Assembly: GCF_000364165.2 (NCBI RefSeq)
Contig: NZ_CP097810.1
Location: forward strand, 620,001 to 684,000
Direction of reading: 5' to 3'
Source: Clostridium sp. MD294
GTDB taxonomy: Bacteria; Bacillota; Clostridia; Lachnospirales; Anaerotignaceae
DNA: 64,000 nucleotides
In this document: piece after piece, positions 25,993 to 35,649 of the stretch
Numbering within the stretch: the stretch's first letter is position 1
Layout of the letters: each line of letters starts with the position of its first letter
Notes under the pieces: model-generated
Database searches by the model: none
What the model was told of the DNA's origin: nothing
Seen by the model: only the letters and a program-made list of their open reading frames with translations
Translations under genes and position numbers: made by a program

Positions 25993-26258
25993 AACTCTTT
26001 CTCCTTTTCACATTGCTGTTTTTTTGTACAGATTTCTTTACCATACAAATAGAGCATAATATTACATATCATAACAATTATTGTAATAATAAATGCAATT
26101 CGTATACATGGTTCTGAAAAATATCCAAATGGGTCAGGGCGAAAATCTGTACCAGAACTTTTATCTATTACTTGTATCAATTGTAATCCATAAAGTTCCA
26201 GCGAAAACAGCATTGCAGTAAGTAATATACCTGCTATACCAATATATTTATAGTACAT
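25989..26258 (-). CDS. small two-helix membrane protein
   Basis: An 89-residue protein with two hydrophobic segments (about residues 5-24 and 52-73) joined by a polar loop, and a charged C-terminus (KEICTKKQQCEKEKEL). No family is recognised. It overlaps the secreted-protein gene by ATGA. Element cargo. Confidence 0.55.
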   Translation of the reverse strand: MYYKYIGIAGILLTAMLFSLELYGLQLIQVIDKSSGTDFRPDPFGYFSEPCIRIAFIITIIVMICNIMLYLYGKEICTKKQQCEKEKEL

Positions 26259-26292
26259 TATAAATACTCACTTCCTTATTGTTTACATCTGA

Positions 26293-26958
26293 TTATTCTA
26301 TCATTCCAGCTAATTGTCCATAACTAAAATATTCAGAATATTCTGACTTAAGTATTCTATCTGCATAATATTCCAACCAATCCAAAAAATTCATTGTTGT
26401 TTTTTTGATAGGATCAATAAGAGGAAATATTCCCGCATCATTTGCCATATCAAAATACCAAACGGTACCATAAGTATTTTTGTCCTCTGTATTCACAATT
26501 AATATGCTGTACATACCACAACCTTCATGACATAAATAAATATATCCTGCATCAAAAGTAATTTGTTGTTCGTTTTCTTGTTCAGACAGTTCTTCATCTT
26601 CATCACAAAATAATTCATCATACTCTTCATCAGAAAGTGCTGCAATATTTAAAGGATTTCTCACAGTATATTTGAACTTTTCATTTATAGCAACATCTTG
26701 CTGTATTTCCGAAACAATACTATAAAGTCCATAAAATGGCTGTGTTCCACTACTCGCTATTTTTGTAATAAATGTTTTATAGTCTTGAGGTAGTGTAATA
26801 TGATGTATATTTTCAAATGCTGAAACTTGTTCTTCTGTCAATGGTTTTTCCCATACTGGAGGAAATTTTCCGCCAGAAAATCGTAGCTTTTTATCAGAAA
26901 GCTTGTCTATTTTTTTCATAATTATGTTTATTCTTTGTTCTATATCCATATCTGTCAT
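26293..26958 (-). CDS. SMI1/KNR4 (SUKH)-domain protein
   Basis: A 221-residue acidic protein with the SUKH-1 pattern: PLTEEQVSAFENIHHITLPQDYKTFI (about residues 37-62), then GLYSI, ICH-like YLCHEGCGMYSILIV (about 146-160), GTVWYFD, and a final FLDWLEYYADRIL helix. SUKH proteins are often immunity proteins of contact or polymorphic toxins, but many are orphans. No toxin partner is seen next to it. A second in-frame ATG (26949) has better spacing to GGAG than the first. It is the right-most cargo gene, 58 nt from the split collagen gene. Confidence 0.72.
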   Translation of the reverse strand: MTDMDIEQRINIIMKKIDKLSDKKLRFSGGKFPPVWEKPLTEEQVSAFENIHHITLPQDYKTFITKIASSGTQPFYGLYSIVSEIQQDVAINEKFKYTVRNPLNIAALSDEEYDELFCDEDEELSEQENEQQITFDAGYIYLCHEGCGMYSILIVNTEDKNTYGTVWYFDMANDAGIFPLIDPIKKTTMNFLDWLEYYADRILKSEYSEYFSYGQLAGMIE

Positions 26959-27015
26959 ACTCCTTTTTTAATAATATTATACTACTGATAATGTATAAAT
27001 TCAAATATAAATTCA

Positions 27016-28095
<1,080 letters not shown>

Positions 28096-28134
28096 ATTCC
28101 TTTTTTCCTCCTTTTGAGAGATATATTATACTTG

Positions 28135-28162
28135 TAATATATGTACATGTTTTAAAAGAGTG
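28135..28162 (-). promoter_or_regulatory. sigma-K-like promoter of the split collagen gene
   Basis: Minus sense CAC (28160-28162), 16 bp, CATATATTA (28135-28143). The late mother-cell sigma-K pattern is AC at -35 and CATANNNTA at -10 with 16-17 bp, matched fully. It is about 40 nt before the start codon. The motif is short, so chance is possible. Confidence 0.5.
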
Positions 28163-28191
28163 ACAGCCATTTTTATTTTTTTGTAAAATAT

Positions 28192-28226
28192 AAAACACAC
28201 TATTTTTTAATAAAATAGTGTGTTTT
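28192..28226 (-). terminator. terminator of the GH26-like gene
   Basis: AAAACACACTATTTT / AAAATAGTGTGTTTT, perfect 15-bp stem with a short loop, followed in minus sense by TTTTATATTTT. Confidence 0.85.
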
Positions 28227-28288
28227 CTTTAACTACAATATTATATAAAGTATTGATACTTTAAACAATATTACATTATTTATACATT

Positions 28289-29896
28289 TTATTTTGCATG
28301 AATATTTATCATACCATCAGCACTTTTTTCAATGGTATATTCTTTTACTTTTAAAAATCCATTTTCTCCTTTTATTTCTACTTTTAAATCATGTACTCCT
28401 ACATTTAAAGAAGTAGAAGAAATTGTGCAATAAAATGGAATTGTTCTAGGAGAAGCAATAATATTGCCATCTAAATAGTAATTTGTCCAAGCTATAATAC
28501 TTCCAGGCAATATACAATAGGTATACAAATTGATTTCTGACAAATTATCTTTATATTGTTCTGCTTTGACATAAGCATAATTTACTTGGTGATTTGAAAT
28601 AAATGCCTTATTATTTGTGCCAGAAGTAATATATTGTTGTTTTACTATTTGATTGTGATTGAGTGCATAGTCATAAAGTGAATTACTCATATCTTGGTCA
28701 AAATAAATAATACCTTTTACTTGAGGATATACCATATTTACATAAGTATAAAGCATATTTATTCTATTTTTAGCGAAGTCTGTTAAATTTTCTCCTCCTT
28801 TTATAGTATGTCCTGAGCCACCTTCTGTAATAATAATTGGTTTTTTATTTCCATAAAGTGTTACAATTTCTCTTAATTTTGCAATAGGATTAGAATATGC
28901 TCCATTTCCATAAAACATTTCGCTAAAATCCTCATTTGCTTTAGCACTATTTGCACTTTGATATTTATTTGTATAAAGTGATACACCTACCCAATCTACA
29001 TAGCTATCTCCAGGGTAATAATTTTGTATTTCTGTATTCCAATTTGAAACATCATTTGGTGAAAATACAAGTGCTACATTTGGAGCAATATCTCTTGCTA
29101 TATTTGCAATTTTAATATAGGCATTTTTAAATGTTTGTGGGTCAGCTAAATTTGTCCAAACATTCATTTCACCACCAATTCTAAGCAGCACAGGGCTTTT
29201 TAATGTAGAAAGATATTTCATAGTGCTTTTAATATAATCATCAGAAGAAGATTGTAGCACACTATTTAATGTACTATTTTCATTTGGCATATTCAATGCA
29301 ATATGTATTATTCTTTTTCCATCATCATATGGCCTTATCATATAATCATAATCTGCTATATTTTCCTGCAAACATTCTACATAAAAACTAACAGCACTCT
29401 CTTCATTCATAGGCTCATCAGATACTTCAGAATGTACTCTTCCCCAATAAGTACCGCTTTTTGGTTCATTTTTCATACCATAATAAGGTGTTTTTGAAGT
29501 ATCTTTTGTAAGTGCATATACCTCTACATTTGGATTTATTTTTTCTATTCTTTTTGTACCAATTTTTACAGCATCTGTAAAATTGAGATATTGCCCATAT
29601 TTCACATATTCTTTCAAACATTCTATTGCCTTATCATATTGTCCCATACTCTCATAAATAGGATACAATGCTTCATATGTTATAAAAAGTATGCCAGCTT
29701 TGTCATTATCCATAGGCAAATTGTTAAATATATCTATTATAGCATTTGATGTTTTTAATATTTCTTCTTTGTTGTTTGATGCTACTGCATTTTGAAATGG
29801 TTGCTGATATTGCCAATATGCTTGTGGTATTTGTGCATAAGTTGGTATATTTAAAAGCGTTGCAAATGCTATAGTAAATGTAATTATTCTTTTCAT
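28289..29896 (-). CDS. secreted GH26-like glycoside hydrolase with TPR-like N-terminus
   Basis: A 535-residue protein with a signal peptide ending TYA. Residues 25-120 are helical and tetratricopeptide-like (YEALYPIYESMGQYDKAIECL). The following barrel resembles family GH26 (mannanases and related): LRIGGEMN near 238-245 would hold the acid/base Glu, and KPIIITEGG near 351-359 the nucleophile Glu, with YPGDSYVDWVGVSLY between. A C-terminal beta-sandwich (about 410-535) may bind carbohydrate. The actual substrate is uncertain. It lies just upstream of the exosporium gene, so a spore-surface role is possible but unproven. Confidence 0.72.
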   Translation of the reverse strand: MKRIITFTIAFATLLNIPTYAQIPQAYWQYQQPFQNAVASNNKEEILKTSNAIIDIFNNLPMDNDKAGILFITYEALYPIYESMGQYDKAIECLKEYVKYGQYLNFTDAVKIGTKRIEKINPNVEVYALTKDTSKTPYYGMKNEPKSGTYWGRVHSEVSDEPMNEESAVSFYVECLQENIADYDYMIRPYDDGKRIIHIALNMPNENSTLNSVLQSSSDDYIKSTMKYLSTLKSPVLLRIGGEMNVWTNLADPQTFKNAYIKIANIARDIAPNVALVFSPNDVSNWNTEIQNYYPGDSYVDWVGVSLYTNKYQSANSAKANEDFSEMFYGNGAYSNPIAKLREIVTLYGNKKPIIITEGGSGHTIKGGENLTDFAKNRINMLYTYVNMVYPQVKGIIYFDQDMSNSLYDYALNHNQIVKQQYITSGTNNKAFISNHQVNYAYVKAEQYKDNLSEINLYTYCILPGSIIAWTNYYLDGNIIASPRTIPFYCTISSTSLNVGVHDLKVEIKGENGFLKVKEYTIEKSADGMINIHAK

Positions 29897-29988
29897 TAAT
29901 ATTGCCCCCCTTACAATAGTGAAAAATATTTATAATATTTAGTATAACATAAAACAAATATATTAGAAACATATATTCGCAATTTTAT

Positions 29989-30963
29989 TCAAAAACAATT
30001 ATACTGTTCAAAATCTTTTTTAGAAGGATTTCCTTTTGTTCTATACATTTTATTTTCTGTTAAATCATATATTACAGACCATATTGTATCCATACCTTTT
30101 TGTCTGTCATATTGACATAAAAATCCCTTTTTTCCTGAAAGCAAATCCATTGCATATTGTATAGTATATTTATTTTCATATTCAAATGCTTTTTGTAGTG
30201 TCTGCCATCTTCTATGAGAATAACAATCATCTTCTCCTTTATATTGATAAGAGTACATTTCTTTTGAAACAAAGTGATTTGTTGCAAAAACAGCTTTTTT
30301 ATTTTTTGGTGGTATTGTTACAATCACTTTTTCACAATTACATTCTACAAGTGCAATTTCTCCTTTTTTATCTGCTATTGTAATTGTTTGTGCTGAAGCA
30401 ATAGGTAATTTTTGTATTGCTTGTATTGCCTGTTGTGTATTTTGGCATTTTTCCAAAATATAACGTAAAAGCATACCTCCATTTAGTCCATAATCTATTT
30501 TAGTAGGATATACAAATGTCAAAGCTACACCAAGTCCCCATTCATTCATACCATCTTCTATTTCTGTCCATGCTGTAGTATTTCCTACAAAACGATAGCC
30601 TCCTTCTATATCATAATATACACTATCCCATATATTTTCTATAAATGTCAAAAAATCACTGTTTTTACCAAGTACTGTTTTACCGTTATCGTAAAAGGCA
30701 AAACTAGAACACCTATTCTGTACATCAAAACAATACATACTAAATAAAAATGTAGCAATATTTTCCCAATCAACAGACATTCCTTTTGCAGTTCCTTTTA
30801 TCTCCTCTAATATTTCAGGATAATACTCTTGATATAATGGTATACAATTTTTTGTAAATGCCTTTTTTTCATCACTTAACATCATATTTAAAATATCATT
30901 TTTAACAATATGACTACCATATTCTAAAGCAGCTTGATAACGATTTCCTTTCCATATACTCAT
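29989..30963 (-). CDS. C45-type (acyltransferase-like) Ntn hydrolase
   Basis: A 324-residue protein resembling the C45 peptidase/acyl-CoA:6-aminopenicillanate acyltransferase family of linear-amide hydrolases. The likely nucleophile Cys is in NRCSSFAFYDNGKTVLGKNSD split near residue 84, and further family features are MNEWGLGVALTF and AIQKLPIASAQTITIADKKG. Family enzymes self-cleave before the Cys, which would remove about 83 residues. There is no signal peptide, so it is cytoplasmic. GGAGG lies 8 nt before the ATG. Substrate unknown. Confidence 0.75.
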   Translation of the reverse strand: MSIWKGNRYQAALEYGSHIVKNDILNMMLSDEKKAFTKNCIPLYQEYYPEILEEIKGTAKGMSVDWENIATFLFSMYCFDVQNRCSSFAFYDNGKTVLGKNSDFLTFIENIWDSVYYDIEGGYRFVGNTTAWTEIEDGMNEWGLGVALTFVYPTKIDYGLNGGMLLRYILEKCQNTQQAIQAIQKLPIASAQTITIADKKGEIALVECNCEKVIVTIPPKNKKAVFATNHFVSKEMYSYQYKGEDDCYSHRRWQTLQKAFEYENKYTIQYAMDLLSGKKGFLCQYDRQKGMDTIWSVIYDLTENKMYRTKGNPSKKDFEQYNCF

Positions 30964-31070
30964 AACTTTTCCTCCTTATTTTAAACATCAATTTTTACTG
31001 ACCAAAAGCTAGTATATTAAAAATTTTTTGTCAAGTAGTTTTTCGTTTATTTTTTTATAAAATAAAAATA

Positions 31071-31100
31071 AGGCAGTCATTTATTTTTTTATAACTACCT
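31071..31100 (-). terminator. GNAT gene terminator
   Basis: Minus sense AGGTAGTTAT / ATGACTGCCT (ten pairs, two G-U) with an A/T loop, then TATTTTTATTTT. Confidence 0.75.
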
Positions 31101-31106
31101 AACATA

Positions 31107-31856
31107 TTATAATATTAAATTTTGAACAACATCATGATATACAGAACTTCCATCAAGTATTGTTCCAAACGTATCTACCCAAAAAGGCACATAATTACAT
31201 TTGTTTGCTACCATTTGTGAAGCAATATTTGTAACAGAAGCAGAATAAAATGGAACAATATTTCGTGTTAACAATTCTTTTGTTAATTTACTTACTAAGC
31301 AACTTGCTATTCTAGCATTTCTATATTCCTTTATGACATCTACACCTATTTCCCATACAGTTGCTATAGAAGAATGAGATGCACCTGCAATTCCAATAAT
31401 AGTATTATTATGTTTTGCAATATAAGTTGCTTTTGTTGATGTAAAACCATTACTATCAAAAGTTAAAGAATTTTCAAAACCTGTCAAACCATTCAATAAT
31501 AAAATATTTTTATCAAAAAGATATTCCTGTTCACACTCTAGTAATGGTGATATATCACACATATTATTTGTATTTGCAACATAATGTATTGTCTGACCAT
31601 ATACAAATGGATTTTCAAAAATTTCATCTCTATTTTTTCCTTTTAAAAGTTTTTGTATTTTATAATGTAAATTTTTTGATGTACAGACCACTACACAATT
31701 TTGATAAGCTAATATTTTAATATATGGTTTTTCTATACTATCATGAACAGTATATACTATTTTATCTCCCTGTAATTCTTCTAAACTACAACAATATTGT
31801 TTTGACAACAATTTCTCAATATTATTTTTTATTATTTCTTTTGTCATTTTGTTCAC
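31107..31856 (-). CDS. GNAT-family acetyltransferase
   Basis: A 249-residue protein with an N-terminal domain of unknown role (about residues 1-120) and a C-terminal GNAT fold. IIGIAGASHSSIATVWEIGVDVIKEYRNARIASCLVSKL holds the beta-4 strand and an acetyl-CoA loop variant (YRNARIAS, less glycine-rich than Q/RxxGxG/A). It resembles the two-domain GNAT proteins common in clostridia. Substrate unknown. Divergent from the trp leader. Confidence 0.78.
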   Translation of the reverse strand: MNKMTKEIIKNNIEKLLSKQYCCSLEELQGDKIVYTVHDSIEKPYIKILAYQNCVVVCTSKNLHYKIQKLLKGKNRDEIFENPFVYGQTIHYVANTNNMCDISPLLECEQEYLFDKNILLLNGLTGFENSLTFDSNGFTSTKATYIAKHNNTIIGIAGASHSSIATVWEIGVDVIKEYRNARIASCLVSKLTKELLTRNIVPFYSASVTNIASQMVANKCNYVPFWVDTFGTILDGSSVYHDVVQNLIL

Positions 31857-31937
31857 AGCCTTTCATTTTCTAGTATAAAAATAGCATAAAACACCATCTA
31901 TTACAATTAATTTTTTATTATGCAAACTATATTTTTA

Positions 31938-31966
31938 TTGACACAACTTTTTACCAGTGCTATAAT
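31938..31966 (+). promoter_or_regulatory. trp operon promoter
   Basis: TTGACA (31938-31943), 17 bp, TATAAT (31961-31966). Both hexamers are consensus. It lies just before the T-box leader. Confidence 0.92.
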
Positions 31967-31974
31967 AATACCCA

Positions 31975-32318
31975 ATAATATAAGTAAAACCGTTGATGCG
32001 AAAATAAAAACAAAATTTGCACTTGCAGAGAGTTTGGGTTGCTGGAAACCAAATAGTATGCAGTTTGTTAAATGGGTCGCTGAGGGTGCAGCCAAAAACA
32101 GTTTTTTGCTGTTGAGTATTCTGCAACGTAAGACATACGTTAGTTGTCGGAAATATGATAGTATTTCTAAGAGTGTACAGCTTTTATAAAACATTGACAT
32201 TTTTTTCCATAAATAGTATTTTAGTAATGTTTTTATTGCTGTAAAACAAGGTGGTACCACGGACAGATTTGCCCGCCCTTGACAATATTTTTTATTGTCT
32301 TGGGCGTTTTTTTATTTT
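31975..32318 (+). ncRNA. T-box leader, probably tRNA-Trp responsive
   Basis: A 340-nt leader with Stem I elements (AGAGAGTTTGGGTTGCTGG near 32027) and the T-box AAGGTGGTACCACGG at 32248-32262 for pairing with uncharged tRNA ends. A terminator CGCCCTTGACAATA / TATTGTCTTGGGCG at 32274-32306 is followed by T7. A candidate specifier TGG occurs in AAATGGGTC near 32071-32079. Trp specificity is supported mainly by the downstream trpCBA genes. When tRNA-Trp is uncharged, read-through is expected. Confidence 0.93.
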
Positions 32319-32425
32319 TCAAATAAATATTAGAAAGGAGTTTATAGACAGTACAAAAACAAAATTACAATAGTAATGATTTATAAAATATACCAATCAA
32401 TAAAAAATAACATGAGGTGATAATT

Positions 32426-33214
32426 ATGGAAAATATTTTAGAAGTTATTGTAAAAACAACTAGAACCAGAATTACAGAGGAACAGAGAATTTGTCCTCTT
32501 GTAGAATTAAAACAAAAAGCTGAAGCTATGAATGCTAACACAGGTTTTCCATTTTACAAAGCATTACAGTCAAAAAATATGGCTTTTATATGCGAAGTAA
32601 AAAAAGCTTCTCCTTCCAAAGGTATTATTTCAGAAGAATTTGACTTTATAAATATTGCAAAACAATATGAAAAAGCAGGAGCAAATGCTATTTCTTGTTT
32701 GACAGAGCCTTATTACTTTTTAGGTAGAGATGAACATTTAAAACAAATTTCTGAAAATGTGTCTATTCCTATACTTAGAAAAGACTTTACAGTATCTGAA
32801 TATATGATATATCAAGCAAAATTGTTAGGTGCTTCTGCTATACTTTTGGTCTGCTCTATATTAAAAGAGGGACAACTTCAGGAATATTTAGAATTAGCAC
32901 ATAGTTTAGGCCTTTCTGCATTGGTAGAAGCTCGTACAGCAGAAGAAGTGAAAAAAGCTGTAGAAGTTGGTGCTAAAATAATAGGTATAAACAACAGAGA
33001 TTTAGAGTCTTTTCGTATTGATATGACACAAAGTCAGCAACTTAGAAATCTTGTACCAGATAGCTGTATATTTGTTTCAGAAAGTGGTATACAAACACCT
33101 GAAGATGTTATAAAACTCAAACAAATTGGTACAAATGCTGTATTAGTAGGCGAAGTACTCATGAAAGCGGAAAACAAAGAACAAACATTAAAATTATTGC
33201 GTGGCGAAGCATAA
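32426..33214 (+). CDS. trpC: indole-3-glycerol phosphate synthase TrpC
   Basis: About 262 residues. It closes the indole ring from carboxyphenylamino-deoxyribulose phosphate. I take ATG 32426 with GAGGTGA 5 nt upstream over the GTG at 32417, which overlaps that site. Barrel motifs seen: FICEVKKASPSKGII near residue 55, PILRKDFTVSEYMIYQA near 115, GINNRDLESF near 185 and VSESGI near 215. It is the first structural gene behind the T-box. trpE, G, D and F are not in the window. Confidence 0.95.
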   Translation: MENILEVIVKTTRTRITEEQRICPLVELKQKAEAMNANTGFPFYKALQSKNMAFICEVKKASPSKGIISEEFDFINIAKQYEKAGANAISCLTEPYYFLGRDEHLKQISENVSIPILRKDFTVSEYMIYQAKLLGASAILLVCSILKEGQLQEYLELAHSLGLSALVEARTAEEVKKAVEVGAKIIGINNRDLESFRIDMTQSQQLRNLVPDSCIFVSESGIQTPEDVIKLKQIGTNAVLVGEVLMKAENKEQTLKLLRGEA

Positions 33215-33296
33215 TAACAGATAAAGTAATACATAACAATAGAAAATTTTTAGCAAAACAAACTATCACACCAACATAAAAAGGAGAGAGAATACA

Positions 33297-34481
33297 ATGT
33301 CTAAAGGACGCTTTGGTGTACATGGTGGTCAATATATCCCTGAAACACTCATGAATGCCATTATAGAACTAGAGGAGGCTTATAATCATTACAAAAATGA
33401 TACACAATTTCAAAAAGAATTGTCAGATTTATTTCACAATTACACAGGAAGGCCTTCTTCATTATATTATGCTCAACACCTTACAGAAAAATTAGGTGGT
33501 GCAAAAATTTATTTTAAAAGAGAAGATTTAAACCATACAGGTTCTCACAAAATTAATAATGTATTAGGACAAACACTTTTAGCCAAAAAAATGGGTAAAA
33601 CTCGTGTGATAGCAGAAACAGGTGCAGGACAGCATGGTGTCGCAACAGCAACTGCTGCAGCACTTATGGGTATGGAATGTGAAGTATTTATGGGGAAAGA
33701 AGATACACAACGCCAAGCACTTAATGTATACAAAATGCGTCTTTTGGGAGCAAAAGTTCATGCTGTTACTTCTGGTACAGCTACATTAAAAGATGCTGTT
33801 TCAGCAACAATGAGAGAATGGACAAACCGCATTAATGACACACATTATGTATTAGGTTCTGTAATGGGTCCTCACCCCTTTCCTACTATTGTAAGAGATT
33901 TCCAGTCCGTTATTTCAAAAGAAATCAAACAACAAATACTTGAAAAAGAAGGTAGACTTCCTGATGTAGTATTAGCTTGTGTAGGTGGCGGCTCAAATGC
34001 TATAGGTGCTTTTTATCACTTTATAGAAGATACTTCTGTAAAACTAATAGGCTGTGAAGCAGCTGGAAGAGGTGTAAATACTGCAGAAACTGCTGCAACA
34101 ATCGCAACAGGTAGATTAGGTATATTTCATGGTATGAAATCTTATTTCTGTCAAGATAATTATGGCCAAATTGCTCCAGTATATTCTATTTCTGCTGGAC
34201 TGGATTATCCAGGCATTGGCCCAGAACACGCTTGGTTATATGATACAGGCAGAGCAGAATATGTTCCTATTACAGATGAGCAAGCAGTAGAAGCATTTGA
34301 ATATCTTTCTCGTGTAGAAGGCATTATTCCGGCTTTAGAGAGTGCCCATGCTGTAGCTTATGCTATGAAAATTGCTCCAAATATGAAAAAAGATAATATT
34401 ATTGTAATAAATATGTCTGGACGTGGCGACAAAGATTGTGTATCTGTTGCAAAATTTAGGGGGGAGAATATCAATGAGTAA
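33297..34481 (+). CDS. trpB: tryptophan synthase beta chain TrpB
   Basis: A 394-residue PLP enzyme joining indole and serine. The PLP lysine is in HTGSHKINN near residue 84, the catalytic glutamate in [13 protein letters not shown] near 107, and the phosphate loop is GGGSNAIG near 230. It is the classical TrpB1 type that pairs with TrpA. AGGAG lies 8-10 nt before the ATG. It overlaps trpA. Confidence 0.97.
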   Translation: MSKGRFGVHGGQYIPETLMNAIIELEEAYNHYKNDTQFQKELSDLFHNYTGRPSSLYYAQHLTEKLGGAKIYFKREDLNHTGSHKINNVLGQTLLAKKMGKTRVIAETGAGQHGVATATAAALMGMECEVFMGKEDTQRQALNVYKMRLLGAKVHAVTSGTATLKDAVSATMREWTNRINDTHYVLGSVMGPHPFPTIVRDFQSVISKEIKQQILEKEGRLPDVVLACVGGGSNAIGAFYHFIEDTSVKLIGCEAAGRGVNTAETAATIATGRLGIFHGMKSYFCQDNYGQIAPVYSISAGLDYPGIGPEHAWLYDTGRAEYVPITDEQAVEAFEYLSRVEGIIPALESAHAVAYAMKIAPNMKKDNIIVINMSGRGDKDCVSVAKFRGENINE

Positions 34482-35244
34482 TATCAAAAAAGCATTTGAA
34501 AAAGGAAAAGCATTTATACCATTTATTACTTGTGGTGACCCTTCTATTGAAGTAACAGAACAAATTGTATATGCTATGGAAAAAGCAGGAGCAGATTTCA
34601 TAGAATTAGGAATACCTTTTTCTGACCCTACTGCAGAAGGTGATGTAATACAAGCAGCAAATTTAAGAGCATTAACAGGTGGCGTCACAACAGATAAAAT
34701 ATTTGATATGGTAGAAAAAATAAGACAAAATACAAATATTCCACTTGCTTTTATGACATATGCCAATGTTGTATTTAGCTATGGTGCTGAAAAATTTATT
34801 TCTAGAGCAGCACAATTAGGTATTGATGGATTAATACTACCTGATTTACCTTTTGAGGAAAAATTAGAATTTCTACCTTTATGTAAACAATATGATATAG
34901 ATTTAATTTCAATTATTGCACCTACTTCTCATGAAAGAATATCTATGATAGCCAAAGAAGCAGATGGCTTTATATATTGTATTTGTTCTATGGGAGTAAC
35001 AGAAATACATTCTAAAATTGCATCAGATATTTCTGCCATGATAGAACTTGTAAAAAAAGTGAAAGATATTCCTTGTGCTATAAATTTTAACACTTCTACT
35101 TCAGAACAAATCAAACAAATAGCAAATAAAGCAGATGGTTTTATAGTAGATTTTGAAATTGTTAAAATTTGTGAAAAGTATGGAAAGAACTGTATAACAT
35201 ATGTAGAAGACTATATAAAACAAATAAAACAATCTATAGTATAA
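34474..35244 (+). CDS. trpA: tryptophan synthase alpha chain TrpA
   Basis: About 256 residues. It releases indole from indole-3-glycerol phosphate. I take [11 protein letters not shown] at 34474, behind GGGGGAG and overlapping trpB by 8 nt, over the 34423 frame that lies inside trpB. The catalytic Glu is in [16 protein letters not shown] near residue 48, and the Asp in LPDLPFEE near 127. The C-terminal phosphate region ([21 protein letters not shown]) differs from the usual GFGIS / GSAIV wording, so activity as an independent subunit may be altered. Last gene of the operon. Confidence 0.93.
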   Translation: MSNIKKAFEKGKAFIPFITCGDPSIEVTEQIVYAMEKAGADFIELGIPFSDPTAEGDVIQAANLRALTGGVTTDKIFDMVEKIRQNTNIPLAFMTYANVVFSYGAEKFISRAAQLGIDGLILPDLPFEEKLEFLPLCKQYDIDLISIIAPTSHERISMIAKEADGFIYCICSMGVTEIHSKIASDISAMIELVKKVKDIPCAINFNTSTSEQIKQIANKADGFIVDFEIVKICEKYGKNCITYVEDYIKQIKQSIV

Positions 35245-35267
35245 TAAATAAATTTATTACAAGTAAA

Positions 35268-35310
35268 ACAAAAACACAGCCAATCATTTATATTGACTGT
35301 GTTTTTATTT
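35268..35310. terminator. bidirectional terminator between trpA and the PII gene
   Basis: AAAACACAGcCAA / TTGaCTGTGTTTT (35271-35283 / 35294-35306) with T-runs on both strands, serving both convergent genes. Confidence 0.85.
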
Positions 35311-35649
35311 TTATAGTGCTTCTGTTCCTCTTTCTCCTGTGCGTATACGAATAACTTCACAAACATCATATACATATATTCTACCATCGCCAGGCTTACC
35401 TGTACGTGCTAAATCCATGGCTACCTGCACAATCGCACCTACTTGTTCATCTTTTACTACCATTTCTAATTTTATTTTCTGTACTGTTTGAAATTTACAT
35501 TCTTTTCCTCTATATTTTTGTATATAGCCCTCATCTTGACCATATCCTGCAATATTAGAAAGCATAATACCTGTTGCACCCATTTCATACAATTTTGTTT
35601 TTACTTCGTCTACTTTTTCACGGCGAATAATGATTTCAATTTTTTTCAT
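35311..35649 (-). CDS. PII (GlnB/GlnK-type) signalling protein in an RND operon
   Basis: A 112-residue PII protein, normal length. The ATP-binding B-loop TGKPGDGRIYV and the C-loop RIRTGERG are intact. In the T-loop (GYGQDEGYIQKYRGKECKF) the position of the uridylylated Tyr51 is Cys, so control by uridylylation is unlikely. PII proteins sense ATP/ADP and 2-oxoglutarate and bind partner proteins. Its start overlaps the RND pump stop by 4 nt (ATGA), so it is translationally coupled to the pump, where amtB would be the usual neighbour. That context is unusual. Confidence 0.9.
   Translation of the reverse strand: MKKIEIIIRREKVDEVKTKLYEMGATGIMLSNIAGYGQDEGYIQKYRGKECKFQTVQKIKLEMVVKDEQVGAIVQVAMDLARTGKPGDGRIYVYDVCEVIRIRTGERGTEAL

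Noticed and set aside
31907..32260. Frames on both strands in the trp leader
   Set aside because: They cover the T-box RNA, have no ribosome sites and no family likeness.
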